Positions 45,579 through 58,258 of a DNA stretch of 64,000 bases are shown here, piece by piece. Origin of the DNA: Peribacillus frigoritolerans. GTDB taxonomy: Bacteria; Bacillota; Bacilli; Bacillales; Bacillaceae. A model generated the notes under the pieces. That model was not told where the DNA came from and made no database searches. It saw only the letters and a program-made list of their open reading frames with translations. The number at the start of each line of letters is the position of its first letter. The stretch's first letter is position 1. A program made the position numbers and the translations under genes. The stretch lies in assembly GCF_004358755.1 (NCBI RefSeq), contig NZ_SMZY01000004.1, positions 272,416 to 336,415 of the forward strand. The letters run 5' to 3'.

Positions 45579-45887
45579 TTAAGATTCCTTTGTTTCCTGT
45601 GTTTGAATACGCTCAAGCGCCATTGTATAGGCATCGTTGCCATAGTTCAGGCAGCGTTTTACGCGTGAGATGGTTGCTGTGCTTGCACCTGTTTCGGTTT
45701 CGATCTTATGGTATGTGAAACCTTCGCGCAGCATGCGTGCTACTTCGAGGCGCTGTGCAAGTGATTGGATTTCGTTCACTGTGCAAAGGTCATCAAAGAA
45801 CCGATAGCATTCTTCCAGGTTTTTTAATGATAAAACAGATTCAAATAATTGGTCGAGTTCTTTTCCCCGTAATTTTTCAATTTGCAT
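45579..45887 (-). CDS. yerC: YerC/TrpR-related DNA-binding protein
   Basis: 102-residue protein of the YerC/YecD family, related in fold to the Trp repressor. The helix-turn-helix is ARMLREGFTYHKIETETGASTATISRVKRCL (about residues 48-80). The repressed genes and ligand are unknown. AAAGGAGA sits 7 nt before the ATG chosen (MQIEKLRG); an ATG two codons earlier is less well spaced. It follows yerB by 22 bp and is probably co-transcribed with yerA-yerB. Confidence 0.92.
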   Translation of the reverse strand: MQIEKLRGKELDQLFESVLSLKNLEECYRFFDDLCTVNEIQSLAQRLEVARMLREGFTYHKIETETGASTATISRVKRCLNYGNDAYTMALERIQTQETKES

Positions 45888-45909
45888 CTTCATTCTCCTT
45901 TTATGAAAA

Positions 45910-46941
45910 TTAGTGGAGTGAAACGTGATTTTCTAGAGCAGGCACTATGTTAATCCAGGTTTTACCCGGTACAAATCCGACGGGCTCTCCGCTTATATAA
46001 GGCAGGATTCGTCCGTCAATGTTGCGCCATTCCACTTGGAGGCTGACGCCTTTTTGCAGCAGGATTCCTTTGCCTCCGGACGTTAAATCAATCGCTCTTC
46101 TTCCATAGTCGTCAATCGTTTGATGATTCATTTCTGCGATAAATAAATTATCGACCGCAATGGCATCTCCTGTTTCCAGGTCTTTCGTTTGTTCATTGTT
46201 GCTATATCGTAAGTACTTCTCTGTTTGTATGTCGTATTTATAGACTGAATTCCACACATCTGACTGGTCGTAGCGGACAATGGCTTCTAAACCCGAATCA
46301 CCTTCTGCAGCTTCTTTTGCACCAGTGAACGGCAGCGGTTTCGGCTGCTTCGACAGGTTCATTCCGTTCAGATCTGCGCCTTCTTTTATATTTTCAGCAG
46401 AGATATAAGAATTGTGCGGCGCTTTTCTGAATGGCGCTCTCCAAAAGAGTGTGCCATCATAAAACAAGCCATTCAAGTAATCATGTTTTCCCTTTTCAAG
46501 CGTCTCTTTAGCCTGAGGACTCCAGCCGTGGCTAATAAAAACTGCATCAAAGCCTGTGCTCAAGTCTACATAATATTCTCTTGCGCTTCTGACAGGACCG
46601 ATCACTCGAGGCTGATTGCTCTGGTAAACGGCAAGGAATCTGGTGATATTTCCTTCTGATAAAACCTCATATACAAGATCAGCCTGATGAAGTCCAGACT
46701 GTGGACGCGCTGCCGGATGATTATTGATCATCACTGCAAAGGCACGCTGTTCCACTTTCTCATCAGAGGGCAAACCTGTTAATGGATAGATGTTTTTCTC
46801 CACAATAGGCGCAGATGTTTCTTCCTTTTTTACAACATCTGCTTTTGGATTGCTGTTTTCTTCTTGCTTACAAGCCGTACACATGGCGAGCAGGAGCAAT
46901 GCCATGAACAGCCGCTGCATTTTCATCATGTTGTTTTTCAC
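45910..46941 (-). CDS. yerB: YerB-like DUF3048 lipoprotein
   Basis: 343-residue exported lipoprotein. The leader KNNMMKMQRLFMALLLLAMCTAC carries a lipobox (CTAC), and the mature part has the two DUF3048 domains (about 50-190, GPVRSAREYYVDLSTGFDA, and 220-340, DNLFIAEMNHQ...GKGILLQKG). The molecular role is unknown. I chose a GTG with AAGGTG 6 nt upstream. The order yerA-yerB-yerC is conserved in Bacillus. Confidence 0.86.
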   Translation of the reverse strand: MKNNMMKMQRLFMALLLLAMCTACKQEENSNPKADVVKKEETSAPIVEKNIYPLTGLPSDEKVEQRAFAVMINNHPAARPQSGLHQADLVYEVLSEGNITRFLAVYQSNQPRVIGPVRSAREYYVDLSTGFDAVFISHGWSPQAKETLEKGKHDYLNGLFYDGTLFWRAPFRKAPHNSYISAENIKEGADLNGMNLSKQPKPLPFTGAKEAAEGDSGLEAIVRYDQSDVWNSVYKYDIQTEKYLRYSNNEQTKDLETGDAIAVDNLFIAEMNHQTIDDYGRRAIDLTSGGKGILLQKGVSLQVEWRNIDGRILPYISGEPVGFVPGKTWINIVPALENHVSLH

Positions 46942-46970
46942 GATTGACACCTTCTGCTTACTTTTATATT

Positions 46971-48710
46971 TTAACGCATTATCGATGGAAAGAGTATTAT
47001 TTTTTTGAGCACATCATAGATGCCTATAGGAGTTATCCTGATATACGGCAAATGAGTCGACGACAGGAAAAAGAGGGAATAAACCGCATCGCCAAAGTGA
47101 TATCCTCTATCTTTCAGCAGCTGCTTAAACCTTTCCTCTTTTTGAACAACTGCACCAAACTCTTCAGCAGACGCTCCTCCGCAAATCTCCAGAGGTATTT
47201 CATGGAGAACCTCCCCTTTTTCTGCAAGAACAATGCCGCCTCCGAGCTCCTTCATTCTATTAAATGCTGTGATCATATCATGCTTATTTTTCCCGATTAA
47301 AATGATATCCCCTGTTGTTGAATACGAACTGGCTAGACCGCCGAGTGCTGAAGCAAATCCCTTCAGCATGGTATTGATCCGCCATTTTCCTTTCTTATCA
47401 ATTAAAGCAAGAAAGGACTCATCGTGATGACTGCCGAGTTCGTCAAATGAATTGTCGATCGTAATGCTGTACGGTTCCATGATGACATCATTCTTCATTT
47501 TAAGGCCGAGCGGCATTGAAAACTGCAGATCATCATAAGACAGGGACCATTCGATCTTCATTTTTCCGTATCCGGATTTATTCCAATTAAAATCTCCGAA
47601 TCCTTCAGCAGGCAATCCGTTTTTTTTCAGCCACTTTCCTTTTGACAGCACAGCAACTGGAGTTGGATTATCAGGTGATTCCAAAATATTCAGATTCGCC
47701 AATCGCCCTGTGGCTACTGCACCTGTTACATCTTCCATTCGGTAATACCTGGCAGGATTAAAGCTTGCTATGTGATAAGCCTCTATTGCCGGGACATCGT
47801 GCTCAATGGCCATTTTTATCATCGAATCCATCATGCCGTCTTTATAAAAATGCGGTGTAGCTCCGTCAGTAGTGAAAAAGAAATGATCATAGTGGCGAAT
47901 CTCTTTTTCACGAATGCCATTAAGCAGCTGCGGCAAATCAGGCCGGATCGAGGAATGTCTGAGTGAAACAGTATAGCCTAGTTTTAACCGCTCTAACACA
48001 TCATCTCCTGTCATCGCTTCATGATCGCAGTCGGCCCCGAATAATTTCATTTTGTTCAGTGTGTTTGCTGAAGCTCCGGGAAAATGTCCTTCTATTCGCT
48101 TTCCCTTTCGTTTCATCTCGACCATCCATGACAGCATTAAATCATCATCCGAGAGCAGCTTTGGCCATCCCGTTAATTCTCCGCCTTGAATAACATATTC
48201 ATGTTCCATCCATTTTTTCATAAAATCGAGAGATAAATATTCGTGTTCATTAGCGACCTCAGTCTGAAGATCGAAACGGCTCCACCAAAAATACTGCAAA
48301 GGAAGCTCGTTTAATTCACGAATCAAAGTAAGCGCTTTCTTTTTGTCGGACTGAAAAAGCAAAAATAAGTTGTCGCATATAAGTGTCGTTGTACCGAACT
48401 GTGACACATACTTCCCGAAAGAATGGGGATTATAAAGTTGAAATGGGTGAGCATGAGGCTCAATATAACCAGGTACAATAAAACGATCTTCGCAATCGAT
48501 GATCTCAGGTTGTCTTTCGGCAGGAAGCTTATCGCCAATATAAACAATCCGGTCACCTGAGATCCAGATGTTGGCTTTGATCCATTGCTTAAGATAAGAG
48601 TTCAAGTACATCCCATTTTTCAAAACAAGAGCTGGAGGCTGATGGCCTGATGCCGCTTGTATGTGATTTCTGATTTGACGGACTTTCCATTGTGCCTGTG
48701 ACTGGGGCAT
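46971..48710 (-). CDS. yerA: Adenine deaminase-family amidohydrolase (YerA)
   Basis: 579-residue amidohydrolase related to adenine deaminase AdeC. The metal-binding HxH is in PGYIEPHAHPFQLY; further conserved stretches are RIEGHFPGASANTLNKM, HEAMTGDDVLERLKLGYTVSLRHSS and FFTTDGATPHF. The start follows GGGAGGG. B. subtilis YerA is annotated as a putative adenine deaminase but its substrate is unproven, so the purine link, though attractive beside the purine operon, is inference. Confidence 0.85.
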   Translation of the reverse strand: MPQSQAQWKVRQIRNHIQAASGHQPPALVLKNGMYLNSYLKQWIKANIWISGDRIVYIGDKLPAERQPEIIDCEDRFIVPGYIEPHAHPFQLYNPHSFGKYVSQFGTTTLICDNLFLLFQSDKKKALTLIRELNELPLQYFWWSRFDLQTEVANEHEYLSLDFMKKWMEHEYVIQGGELTGWPKLLSDDDLMLSWMVEMKRKGKRIEGHFPGASANTLNKMKLFGADCDHEAMTGDDVLERLKLGYTVSLRHSSIRPDLPQLLNGIREKEIRHYDHFFFTTDGATPHFYKDGMMDSMIKMAIEHDVPAIEAYHIASFNPARYYRMEDVTGAVATGRLANLNILESPDNPTPVAVLSKGKWLKKNGLPAEGFGDFNWNKSGYGKMKIEWSLSYDDLQFSMPLGLKMKNDVIMEPYSITIDNSFDELGSHHDESFLALIDKKGKWRINTMLKGFASALGGLASSYSTTGDIILIGKNKHDMITAFNRMKELGGGIVLAEKGEVLHEIPLEICGGASAEEFGAVVQKEERFKQLLKDRGYHFGDAVYSLFFLSSTHLPYIRITPIGIYDVLKKIILFPSIMR

Positions 48711-48809
48711 TTCAGACCCTCCCTAAATTTCTTATCTTATATGTTAACATATGCAGCCGTTTAACGCAGTAAAGATTTACTGTATTTTCAAAAAGAGGAG
48801 GAACATATT

Positions 48810-49052
48810 ATGAAACCGAACATCGGCATTGTAAACGGACTGATCCGGATTACAATTGGACTGTTTTTACTATCGTGGGCATCTGCAAAATATTCGAAAA
48901 AACCATGGAAGGATTCTCTGCTGCTCATAATGCTGCTTGGTGCGATGAAAGTTGGAGAAGGCATCCTCAGATTCTGCCCGATGGTGTTTATGTATAAGCA
49001 ATACCAGAAAGAGGATTTGGAGTTTGAGGATAAGACTTATAATCCTTCTTAA
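48810..49052 (+). CDS. YgaP-like DUF2892 small membrane protein
   Basis: 80 residues beginning MKPNIGIVNGLIRITIGLFL, the DUF2892 signature, with two hydrophobic helices (about 8-24 and 36-55) and an acidic tail. Function unknown. AGAGGAGGA lies before the ATG. It is divergent from yerA. Four bases after its stop begins a 26-bp remnant of the repeat found between purB and purC. Confidence 0.85.
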   Translation: MKPNIGIVNGLIRITIGLFLLSWASAKYSKKPWKDSLLLIMLLGAMKVGEGILRFCPMVFMYKQYQKEDLEFEDKTYNPS

Positions 49053-49055
49053 TTA

Positions 49056-49081
49056 GAAGTGCGGAATCGCCCGTTTAGCTC
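49056..49081 (+). repeat. 26-bp remnant of the purB-purC repeat element
   Basis: Identical over 26 bp to the left end of the element at 59015-59147 and in the same orientation (begins GAAGTGCGGAATCGCCCG). Homology ends abruptly on both sides. Confidence 0.85.
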
Positions 49082-49105
49082 AAGGCCTATTCAGTACCAT
49101 ATTGC

Positions 49106-49140
49106 ACAAAAAACAAGACTCTCCTGCCATCAGGAGAGTC
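49106..49140 (-). terminator. Purine operon terminator
   Basis: Perfect 10-bp stem GACTCTCCTG / CAGGAGAGTC with a 4-nt loop and a TTGTTTTTTG tail on the minus strand, about 100 bp after the purD stop. The plus-strand small gene lies between purD and this terminator. Confidence 0.88.
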
Positions 49141-49158
49141 TGCTAAGAGGTGAACATC

Positions 49159-50530
<1,372 letters not shown>

Positions 50531-52069
50531 TTAATGTTTAAAGTGTCTAACTCCTGTAAATACCATCGTAATGCCGTATTCATCTGCTTTTTGGATTGAA
50601 TCTTCATCCTTAATCGAACCGCCTGGCTGGATGATTGCTGTTACGCCCGCTTTTGCAGCTGCTTCAACGGTGTCGTTCATCGGGAAAAAAGCATCAGATC
50701 CCATTGCGCTTCCCTCAGCAAGTGCACCTGCCTGTTCAATCGCAATTTTAGCCGCACCTACACGGTTCATTTGACCCGCTCCAACGCCAACTGTCATCTG
50801 ATTTTTCGTTAGCACGATTGCGTTTGATTTCACATGTTTCACGACTTTCCATGCAAGCTTTAAGTCTTCCCACTCCTGTTCAGTTGGCTCGCGCTTTGTA
50901 GGAATGGTGATTTTTGCATCATCAAAAGAAAGCGTGTCCTCATCCTGTACAAGCAGACCACCATGAATCGAAGTGATTTGCTGATCCTGTTTGTCTGCAC
51001 CTAACACATCTAATGTAAGAAGTCTTAAGTTTTTCTTAGACGTTAAAATAGCTAAAGCTTCTTCATCAAAAGAAGGAGCAATGACAATCTCAAGGAAGAT
51101 TTCATGTAATTTATGAGCAGTTTCTTTGTCCACTTCATGATTTAAAGCAATGATTCCGCCGAAAATTGAAGTCGGATCTGCTTCATATGCGCGCGTGAAG
51201 GCTTCGAAAATCGTTTCGCCTGTTCCGACGCCGCATGGATTCATATGTTTTACAGCAACAGCAGCCGGCTGCTTGAATTCTCTTACGATTTGAAGAGCAG
51301 CATCTGCATCTTTAATGTTGTTGTATGAAAGCTCTTTGCCGTGAACCTGTACAGCTTCAGCAATTGAAACATTGCTTGCCAAAGGCTTTTTGTAAAAAGT
51401 AGCTTTTTGATGAGGATTTTCCCCATAGCGCAGCGATTGTTTTTTCTCGAACGTATAAGTTACTGTCTCAGGGTCTTCCTCGCCAACAGCATTCGTTAAA
51501 TATTCTGCGATGAGCGCGTCATAAGAAGCGGTATGGCGGAATACTTTTGCAGCAAGCTTTTGCTTTGTTGCAAGGGTAACCTCCTTCTCGCTCTTGATCT
51601 GCTCAAGCACTTCAGCATAGTCAGCAGGATCTACAACTACGGCAACATCCTGATGATTTTTTGCTGCTGAACGAAGCATGGTCGGACCGCCGATATCGAT
51701 ATTTTCGATCGCATCATCAAATGTCACGTCCTGCTTGGAGATCGTTTCTTTAAATGGATAAAGATTCACGACTACTAGATCAATCGGCAAAATGCTGTTT
51801 TCCTCAAGCTGCTTCATGTGATCAGAGTTGCTGCGCACAGCAAGCAAGCCGCCGTGAATATTTGGATGGAGTGTTTTGACGCGGCCGTCCATGATTTCAG
51901 GGAAACCCGTTACCTCTGAGATACCTGTTACTTTGACGCCGTTTTGCTGAAGCAGGCTGCTCGTTCCGCCTGTTGAAATGACTTCGATTCCCTGTTCCAC
52001 TAGCTCTGTGACAAAAGGAATGATGCCTTCTTTATTTGAAACACTGACAAGTGCGCGTTTGATTGTCAT
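50531..52069 (-). CDS. purH: Bifunctional AICAR transformylase / IMP cyclohydrolase
   Basis: 512-residue enzyme for the last two steps to IMP. The N-terminal cyclohydrolase domain (1-195) starts [17 protein letters not shown] and has [23 protein letters not shown] [18 protein letters not shown]; the transformylase domain holds the catalytic KH pair in [14 protein letters not shown] and ends [13 protein letters not shown] [16 protein letters not shown]. It sits between purN and purD. Confidence 0.97.
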   Translation of the reverse strand: MTIKRALVSVSNKEGIIPFVTELVEQGIEVISTGGTSSLLQQNGVKVTGISEVTGFPEIMDGRVKTLHPNIHGGLLAVRSNSDHMKQLEENSILPIDLVVVNLYPFKETISKQDVTFDDAIENIDIGGPTMLRSAAKNHQDVAVVVDPADYAEVLEQIKSEKEVTLATKQKLAAKVFRHTASYDALIAEYLTNAVGEEDPETVTYTFEKKQSLRYGENPHQKATFYKKPLASNVSIAEAVQVHGKELSYNNIKDADAALQIVREFKQPAAVAVKHMNPCGVGTGETIFEAFTRAYEADPTSIFGGIIALNHEVDKETAHKLHEIFLEIVIAPSFDEEALAILTSKKNLRLLTLDVLGADKQDQQITSIHGGLLVQDEDTLSFDDAKITIPTKREPTEQEWEDLKLAWKVVKHVKSNAIVLTKNQMTVGVGAGQMNRVGAAKIAIEQAGALAEGSAMGSDAFFPMNDTVEAAAKAGVTAIIQPGGSIKDEDSIQKADEYGITMVFTGVRHFKH

Positions 52070-52072
52070 TCT

Positions 52073-52654
52073 TTACACCTCTAACTCTCTTTTTTGGAAA
52101 AGGGTATTTAGTACGTGCGGATAGTATGCGTGCTCAAGCTTATGGATCTTAGCAGATAAGGATTCAAGAGTGTCGGACTCTTCTACTTCAAGTGCTTTTT
52201 GCGCAATTATAGGGCCCGTATCCATGCCTGCATCTACAAAGTGGATCGTAATCCCTGTTACTTTGACTCCTGCTTGAAAAGCCTGGCCGATGGCATCCTT
52301 TCCTGGAAAGGACGGCAGCAGGGATGGATGCAGATTGATGATATTCTTTGGATAAGCGGTAAGCAGCGTTTCTCCAATGAGTCTCATATATCCCGCAAGA
52401 ACCACATAGGAAACGTTATACTGCTTCAATTGATTCAGGATAATCGTTTCGAATGCTTCCTTGTTTTTAAATTCCTTCGGTGAAAACTCGAAGACAGGAA
52501 TGTTTGCTTTCTCAGCGCGTAAGGCGACTTTTGCTCCCGGTCTGTCGCAAACAAGAAGCGCAATTTCCGCTGCCAGTCCTCCGCTCTTCACTTCATCTAG
52601 AATAGCCTGGAAATTAGAGCCCGTTCCAGAAGCAAATACGGCGATCTTCATCAT
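52073..52654 (-). CDS. purN: Phosphoribosylglycinamide formyltransferase
   Basis: Folate-dependent GAR transformylase, step 3. The 193 residues show [17 protein letters not shown] at the N-terminus, the catalytic [12 protein letters not shown] (Asn-His) and the aspartate in [15 protein letters not shown]. The start overlaps the purM stop (ATGA), with GGAGG nine bases upstream inside purM. Confidence 0.96.
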   Translation of the reverse strand: MMKIAVFASGTGSNFQAILDEVKSGGLAAEIALLVCDRPGAKVALRAEKANIPVFEFSPKEFKNKEAFETIILNQLKQYNVSYVVLAGYMRLIGETLLTAYPKNIINLHPSLLPSFPGKDAIGQAFQAGVKVTGITIHFVDAGMDTGPIIAQKALEVEESDTLESLSAKIHKLEHAYYPHVLNTLFQKRELEV

Positions 52655-53691
52655 GTGAGAGAGCCTCCGCCAAATGTGACGCCCTGGCCTTCCTTCACAC
52701 GTCCGATGATATAAGCCTTCTCTCCGTGCTTTTCGATTTCATTGATGACATTGTGCATCTGCTTGTATTCAACCGCTAAAACAAAGCCGACGCCCATGTT
52801 AAAGATGTTAAACATTTCTTCCTGGCTGAGCGCCCCCTTTTCCTGCAGCAAATCAAAGACAGGAGGAATCGGCCATGAGCCATAATCGATTTCTGCCCCT
52901 AAGCCTTCAGGCAGCATTCTCGGAATGTTTTCAATAAATCCGCCGCCCGTAATGTGGGCCATGCCATCTACCTTATACTTCTTCAAAACTTTCAATACCG
53001 GCTTCACATAAATCTTAGTCGGACGGAGCAATTCCTCTCCAAGCGAATGCTGAAGCGGTGCAAATTGCTCTTTTAATGAAAGACCGTGATCTTCAAGCAA
53101 AATCTTGCGTACTAATGAAAAACCGTTGCTGTGCAGTCCGCTTGAGGAAAGACCGATTAAGACGTGACCTGCACGGATATTCTCGCCTGTAACAATCTCT
53201 TCTTTTTCGACAGCGCCAACCGCAAAGCCTGCGATGTCATATTCGTCCCCGTCATATAGACCAGGCATTTCGGCTGTTTCTCCGCCTACTAAAGCACAGC
53301 CTGACTGCTCGCAGCCGTCTGCTACTCCTTTGACGATCTGCTCGATTTTGACAGGCTCTGCTTTTCCAAGCGCCAAATAATCAAGGAAGAACAATGGCTC
53401 TGCGCCCTGTGCAAGAATATCATTCACACACATCGCGACTGCATCTACACCAATCGTATCATGCTGATCCATAAGGAATGCAAGCTTGAGCTTTGTGCCT
53501 ACACCATCTGTGCCCGATACGAGGACCGGCTGTTTATAATTCAGCTCTGAAAGATCGAACATGCCGCCAAATCCGCCGAGGCTTCCCATAACGCCTTTTC
53601 TCATTGTTTTAGCTACATGCTTTTTCATTCGCGAAACGGCTTCATAGCCAGCTTCTATATCAACGCCTGCCTGCTTGTATGCGTTTGACAT
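52651..53691 (-). CDS. purM: Phosphoribosylformylglycinamidine cyclo-ligase
   Basis: AIR synthetase, step 5, of the PurM/PurL ATPase fold. The 346 residues include [33 protein letters not shown] (metal and ATP binding) and [18 protein letters not shown] used the ATG at 53691 with GGGGGAA upstream; a GTG one codon earlier is possible. Coupled to purN. Confidence 0.96.
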   Translation of the reverse strand: MSNAYKQAGVDIEAGYEAVSRMKKHVAKTMRKGVMGSLGGFGGMFDLSELNYKQPVLVSGTDGVGTKLKLAFLMDQHDTIGVDAVAMCVNDILAQGAEPLFFLDYLALGKAEPVKIEQIVKGVADGCEQSGCALVGGETAEMPGLYDGDEYDIAGFAVGAVEKEEIVTGENIRAGHVLIGLSSSGLHSNGFSLVRKILLEDHGLSLKEQFAPLQHSLGEELLRPTKIYVKPVLKVLKKYKVDGMAHITGGGFIENIPRMLPEGLGAEIDYGSWPIPPVFDLLQEKGALSQEEMFNIFNMGVGFVLAVEYKQMHNVINEIEKHGEKAYIIGRVKEGQGVTFGGGSLT

Positions 53692-53708
53692 CACACATTC
53701 CCCCGCTC

Positions 53709-55136
53709 TTATTTCGTCATTACTTCTTCCTTTTCATGTGGCAATTCTGTATCTGGATAAATTTCAGTCGGATATTTCCCTGTAAAACAAGCTAAACATT
53801 GACCGCGGCGTTCTCCTTCATAAGGGCGTCCAATTCCTTCAAGCAGACCTTCTACACTTAGGAAAGTCAGCGTGTCAGCCCCAATTATTTTGCGGATCTC
53901 TTCCACTGAGTGGCTCGCTGCAATCAATTCTTCCGTTGATGATGTATCAATTCCGTAGAAGCATGGATTGCTGATAGGCGGTGACGTAATGCAGACATGC
54001 ACTTCCGTTGCTCCCGCTTCTCTCAGCATGTTAACGATTCTGCGGCTCGTTGTTCCGCGCACGATGGAATCATCCACCATGACAACCCGCTTGCCTTCAA
54101 CAACGCCCCGTACGGCAGACAGCTTCATTTTCACGCCCTGCTCTCTCAGAGACTGTGATGGCTGGATAAACGTTCTGCCGACATAACGGTTTTTGATCAA
54201 TCCAAGCTCATACGGAATACCGGATGCTTCTGCATAGCCAATCGCTGCTGAAATACTTGAATCCGGCACCCCTGTGACAACATCTGCTTCAAATGGAGCT
54301 TCAACGGCCATGCGTTTCCCAAGGTTTTTGCGCGCTGTATGAACATTAATGCCGTCGATGTTGCTGTCAGGTCTTGAAAAATAAATGTATTCCATGCTGC
54401 AGATCGCGCGGTTGACGTTCATGGAGAAGCGCTCTGAATGCAAGCCGTCATCGTTAATGATCAACAGCTCTCCAGGTTCAACCTCACGAAGATATTCAGC
54501 ACCGATAATGTCAAAAGCACACGTTTCAGATGCGACAACATAAGAGTCGCCAAGCATGCCGATTGATAATGGGCGAAGACCGTTCGGATCCAGCGCAACC
54601 ATCATTTCCGTTTCCGTCATGATTAAGAAAGCATACGCTCCTTTGATCATCGTCAGGGCATTTTTAATTTTATCCTTCATTGAGAAGTAACCGCTTCTCT
54701 TAATTAAGTGAGCAAGCACTTCTGTGTCTGATGTTGATTGAAAAATACTTCCCTGATTTTCAAGCTGATGCTTCAGCCCGTTTGCATTCACTAAGTTCCC
54801 GTTATGGGCAAGAGCCAGGCCGCCGCTTTCAGAACGGAAAAGAAGCGGCTGAACATTTTCAAAACCGCCTCCCCCAGCCGTCGCATAGCGAACGTGGCCG
54901 ATGGCTCCTTTTCCTTTAATATCATTCAGACGGCCGCCGCTGAATACTTCTGTGATCAGGCCCTGCCCTTTTACACAAGTCAGCTTCTTCCCGTCCGTTG
55001 AAACAATCCCGGCACCTTCTTGACCTCTGTGCTGAAGACTATGCAAGCCGTAATATGTGACTTGCGGTGCCTCAGAGTGTCCCCAAATTCCGAACACTCC
55101 GCACTCTTCGTTTAACCCTCTGATTTCAGCAAGCAT
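53709..55136 (-). CDS. purF: Amidophosphoribosyltransferase
   Basis: Committed first step, making phosphoribosylamine from PRPP and glutamine. The 475-residue precursor has an 11-residue propeptide [11 protein letters not shown] before the N-terminal nucleophile C12 (CGVFGIWGH). The PRPP loop is [16 protein letters not shown], and the C-terminal [11 protein letters not shown] supplies iron-sulfur ligands as in the B. subtilis-type oxygen-sensitive enzyme. The ATG was chosen for AGGAG at 7 nt. It overlaps the purL end by 25 bp. AMP/GMP feedback is known for the family. Confidence 0.96.
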   Translation of the reverse strand: MLAEIRGLNEECGVFGIWGHSEAPQVTYYGLHSLQHRGQEGAGIVSTDGKKLTCVKGQGLITEVFSGGRLNDIKGKGAIGHVRYATAGGGGFENVQPLLFRSESGGLALAHNGNLVNANGLKHQLENQGSIFQSTSDTEVLAHLIKRSGYFSMKDKIKNALTMIKGAYAFLIMTETEMMVALDPNGLRPLSIGMLGDSYVVASETCAFDIIGAEYLREVEPGELLIINDDGLHSERFSMNVNRAICSMEYIYFSRPDSNIDGINVHTARKNLGKRMAVEAPFEADVVTGVPDSSISAAIGYAEASGIPYELGLIKNRYVGRTFIQPSQSLREQGVKMKLSAVRGVVEGKRVVMVDDSIVRGTTSRRIVNMLREAGATEVHVCITSPPISNPCFYGIDTSSTEELIAASHSVEEIRKIIGADTLTFLSVEGLLEGIGRPYEGERRGQCLACFTGKYPTEIYPDTELPHEKEEVMTK

Positions 55137-57340
55137 GGAATCGCTCCTCTCCAAGCTGTTTCAAGCGCGCTTACATTCGATTGAATTAAGATTTCGCCTG
55201 TTTCATTCTTCACAGTGAAGGCTGCATCTTCTGTTACGCTTCCGATTAGTGCAGCATCTGTCATTTCTTCAAAAGCTGTCTGGTGTTCAGGCTTAACTGT
55301 CACGATAAAGCGGGACTGTGTTTCACTGAACAGCGCGGCAACTGCTTCGCCATTTACTGTGATGCTTGCGCCAAGTCCGTTCGTGCCGAATGTGCTTTCT
55401 GCAGCTGCTACTGCCAAGCCGCCTTCTGCTACGTCATGGGCAGAGGCTACTAATCCTGCGCGAATGGCTGCAGATAATTGCGCCTGGCGCTCTGCTTCAA
55501 CTCCAAGGTCCATTTCAGGTGCTTTGCCGAAAATCTTGCCGTGTACCATTTTTTGCAGCTCGCTGCCGCCAAATTCAGCTTTCGTCTCTCCGATCAAATA
55601 GATCAGGTCGCCTGCTGCTTTGAAGGATTGTGTTGTAATGTATTTTGTATCTTCAATGAGTCCAACCATCCCGATAACAGGTGTCGGATAAACAGCCGTT
55701 CCGTTTGTTTCATTATAAAGCGATACGTTTCCGCCAATTACCGGTGAATTCAGCACGCGGCATGCTTCACTCATGCCATCAGCTGCTTTTTCGATTTGCC
55801 AGAAGATCTCTGGCTTTTCCGGATTCCCAAAGTTCAGACAGTCTGTCACTGCAAGAGGTCTTCCGCCTGAGCAGACGATATTGCGTGCTGCTTCAGCAAC
55901 GGCAATCATTCCGCCAACCTCAGGATCGAGGTAAAGATATCTTGAGTTGCAGTCTGTTGTCATCGCAAGTGCTTTATTTGTATCGCGAATACGGAGAACC
56001 GCTGCATCAGAGCCAGGCGCTACAACCGTATTTGTGCGGACCATGTAGTCATATTGATCATAAACCCATTCTTTGCTCGCAATTGTCGGCTGTTTTAAGA
56101 GGTTCAGAAGCGTTTCTTTCAAGTCGCCCACTTCAGGCGTGCTTGCTTCCATCTCCTGAAACTCTTTGTAATAAGCCGGCTCAGCAGATGGCTTGTAATA
56201 GACTGGTGCTTCTTCTGCCAATGCATCAACCGGAATTTCTACAACAACCTCACCTTTATGGAGAAGACGGAGCATTTTATCATCTGTTACAACCCCGATT
56301 GCTTTTGCTTCAAGCTCATATTTGTCAAAAATGTCGGTGATTTCTTTTTCACGGCCCCGTTCAACGACTAATACCATCCGCTCCTGTGATTCTGAGAGCA
56401 TCATTTCATAAGGTGTCATTCCTGCTTCACGCTGAGGCACTAAATCTAAATTCATCTCGATGCCTGAACCTGCTTTGCTCGCCATTTCAGCAGTCGAGCT
56501 TGTAAGTCCGGCAGCTCCCATGTCCTGAATGCCAACAAGAGCATCGCATTTTATAACCTCTAGACAAGCTTCAAGCAAAAGCTTTTCCATAAACGGATCG
56601 CCTACTTGGACAGCAGGGCGTTTTTCATCTGATGCATCTGTCAGTTCTTCTGATGCAAATGTAGCGCCGTGAATGCCGTCGCGTCCTGTTTTAGCGCCCA
56701 CATACATTACGGTATTGCCGATTCCTTTTGCTACACCTTTTTTAATATCTTCATGGTTGATTAAGCCGACGCACATCGCATTTACAAGCGGATTTCCATC
56801 ATAAGAAGGATCAAACTGAATTTCTCCTCCGACTGTAGGAATACCGATGCAGTTTCCGTAGCCAGCAATACCTGCGACAACCTCTTCAAACAAATAGCGA
56901 ACGCGAGGAGATGTTAATTCCCCGAAGCGCAGAGAGTTTAATAGAGCAATAGGACGAGCACCCATCGAAAAGACATCACGGATGATTCCGCCTACGCCTG
57001 TTGCTGCCCCTTGATAAGGTTCAATCGCCGAAGGGTGATTATGGCTTTCGATTTTAAACACAACTGCCTGCTCATCTCCAATATCAACGATCCCTGCACC
57101 TTCTCCAGGTCCTTGAAGAACATGCTCGCCTGTAGTCGGGAACTTCTTTAAAACGGGCTTGGAATTTTTATAGCTGCAGTGCTCTGACCACATGACAGAG
57201 AAAATGCCGAGCTCTGTATAATTCGGCAGGCGTCCCATAATCGTTTCAATCATTGAAAACTCATCATCACTAACGCCCATTTGACGGTAGATTTTCTCTT
57301 CTTTAATCATTTGCTGTGTTGGTTCAAGCAGTAGTGACAT
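55112..57340 (-). CDS. purL: Phosphoribosylformylglycinamidine synthase subunit II
   Basis: 742-residue small-type PurL that works with PurQ and PurS to make FGAM. Key stretches are [56 protein letters not shown] and [14 protein letters not shown] [18 protein letters not shown]. The catalytic histidine is in EHCSYK. It overlaps purQ by 17 bp and purF by 25 bp. Confidence 0.97.
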   Translation of the reverse strand: MSLLLEPTQQMIKEEKIYRQMGVSDDEFSMIETIMGRLPNYTELGIFSVMWSEHCSYKNSKPVLKKFPTTGEHVLQGPGEGAGIVDIGDEQAVVFKIESHNHPSAIEPYQGAATGVGGIIRDVFSMGARPIALLNSLRFGELTSPRVRYLFEEVVAGIAGYGNCIGIPTVGGEIQFDPSYDGNPLVNAMCVGLINHEDIKKGVAKGIGNTVMYVGAKTGRDGIHGATFASEELTDASDEKRPAVQVGDPFMEKLLLEACLEVIKCDALVGIQDMGAAGLTSSTAEMASKAGSGIEMNLDLVPQREAGMTPYEMMLSESQERMVLVVERGREKEITDIFDKYELEAKAIGVVTDDKMLRLLHKGEVVVEIPVDALAEEAPVYYKPSAEPAYYKEFQEMEASTPEVGDLKETLLNLLKQPTIASKEWVYDQYDYMVRTNTVVAPGSDAAVLRIRDTNKALAMTTDCNSRYLYLDPEVGGMIAVAEAARNIVCSGGRPLAVTDCLNFGNPEKPEIFWQIEKAADGMSEACRVLNSPVIGGNVSLYNETNGTAVYPTPVIGMVGLIEDTKYITTQSFKAAGDLIYLIGETKAEFGGSELQKMVHGKIFGKAPEMDLGVEAERQAQLSAAIRAGLVASAHDVAEGGLAVAAAESTFGTNGLGASITVNGEAVAALFSETQSRFIVTVKPEHQTAFEEMTDAALIGSVTEDAAFTVKNETGEILIQSNVSALETAWRGAIPCLLKSEG

Positions 57341-58007
57341 GAGATTCCCTCCAGTTTTTCACGATCGATTTAAATAAGTTCAGTCCGTCCGCGCTTCCAA
57401 GCAGTGCATCAACTGCACGTTCCGGATGCGGCATCATTCCTAGAACATTTCCGCGCTCATTGACGATTCCCGCGATATCTTCCAAACTTCCATTTGGATT
57501 GTTTTCATATGTGAAGACAATTTGATTGTTTTCTCTTAATCTTTCTAAAGTCAGCTCATCACAATAGTAGTTTCCTTCACCATGTGCGATTGGAACAGAG
57601 ATGGCCTGCTCTTTTTCATAGGCAGAGGTAAACATTGTTTTTTCATTTTGAACGATAAGCTTTGTCGGACGGCACATGAATTTCAAGTTTTCATTGCGCT
57701 TCATCGCACCAGGCAATAAACCTGCTTCAAGTAAAATCTGAAATCCGTTGCAGACGCCAAGAACCGGCTTGCCCGCTTCAGCAGCTTTAACAACTTCCTT
57801 CATGACATTTGCAAAACGGGCAATCGCACCGGAACGAAGGTAATCTCCGTATGAGAATCCCCCAGGAAGGAGAATGCCGTCAAAACGGCTTAGATCTGTT
57901 TCATCATGCCAAACGTACTCTGCTTCTTCTCCAAGCTCATCTTTGACAGCGTGGAACATATCGATATCACAGTTTGATCCCGGAAAAACGATGACGGCGA
58001 ATTTCAC
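57324..58007 (-). CDS. purQ: Phosphoribosylformylglycinamidine synthase subunit I
   Basis: 227-residue class I glutamine amidotransferase feeding ammonia to PurL. The catalytic cysteine is in [19 protein letters not shown], with the His/Glu pair in [11 protein letters not shown]. The N-terminus [19 protein letters not shown] is typical. It overlaps purS by 4 bp and purL by 17 bp. Confidence 0.97.
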   Translation of the reverse strand: MKFAVIVFPGSNCDIDMFHAVKDELGEEAEYVWHDETDLSRFDGILLPGGFSYGDYLRSGAIARFANVMKEVVKAAEAGKPVLGVCNGFQILLEAGLLPGAMKRNENLKFMCRPTKLIVQNEKTMFTSAYEKEQAISVPIAHGEGNYYCDELTLERLRENNQIVFTYENNPNGSLEDIAGIVNERGNVLGMMPHPERAVDALLGSADGLNLFKSIVKNWRESHVTTA

Positions 58008-58258
58008 TGTGCGACAACCTCCTCCACCTCATAGCGGTAGTCTTCAATGACTGTATTTGCAAGCAGCTTTTCGCACATTTCACGAACCGTTGCGTCCAGG
58101 TCACGCTCAGTCTTTTCAATCGTAAGCTCCATGTACTTTCCGATCCGAACATCGTTAACCTCTTTGTAGTTCATGCTGTGCAATGCGTGCTGTACCGCGC
58201 TTCCCTGTGGATCAAGAACGCTTTCTCTGAGTGTAACGAATACCTTTACTTTGTACAT
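58004..58258 (-). CDS. purS: Phosphoribosylformylglycinamidine synthase, PurS subunit
   Basis: 84-residue bridging subunit of the PurLQS complex, found where PurL is of the small type. It starts [20 protein letters not shown] and ends with [14 protein letters not shown]. It overlaps purC by 13 bp and purQ by 4 bp. Confidence 0.96.
   Translation of the reverse strand: MYKVKVFVTLRESVLDPQGSAVQHALHSMNYKEVNDVRIGKYMELTIEKTERDLDATVREMCEKLLANTVIEDYRYEVEEVVAQ

Noticed and set aside
45912..45940. GAGTGAAACGTGA word shared between the yerB 3' end and 63277-63290
   Set aside because: A 13-bp match, one copy of which is coding; too short to claim a repeat.
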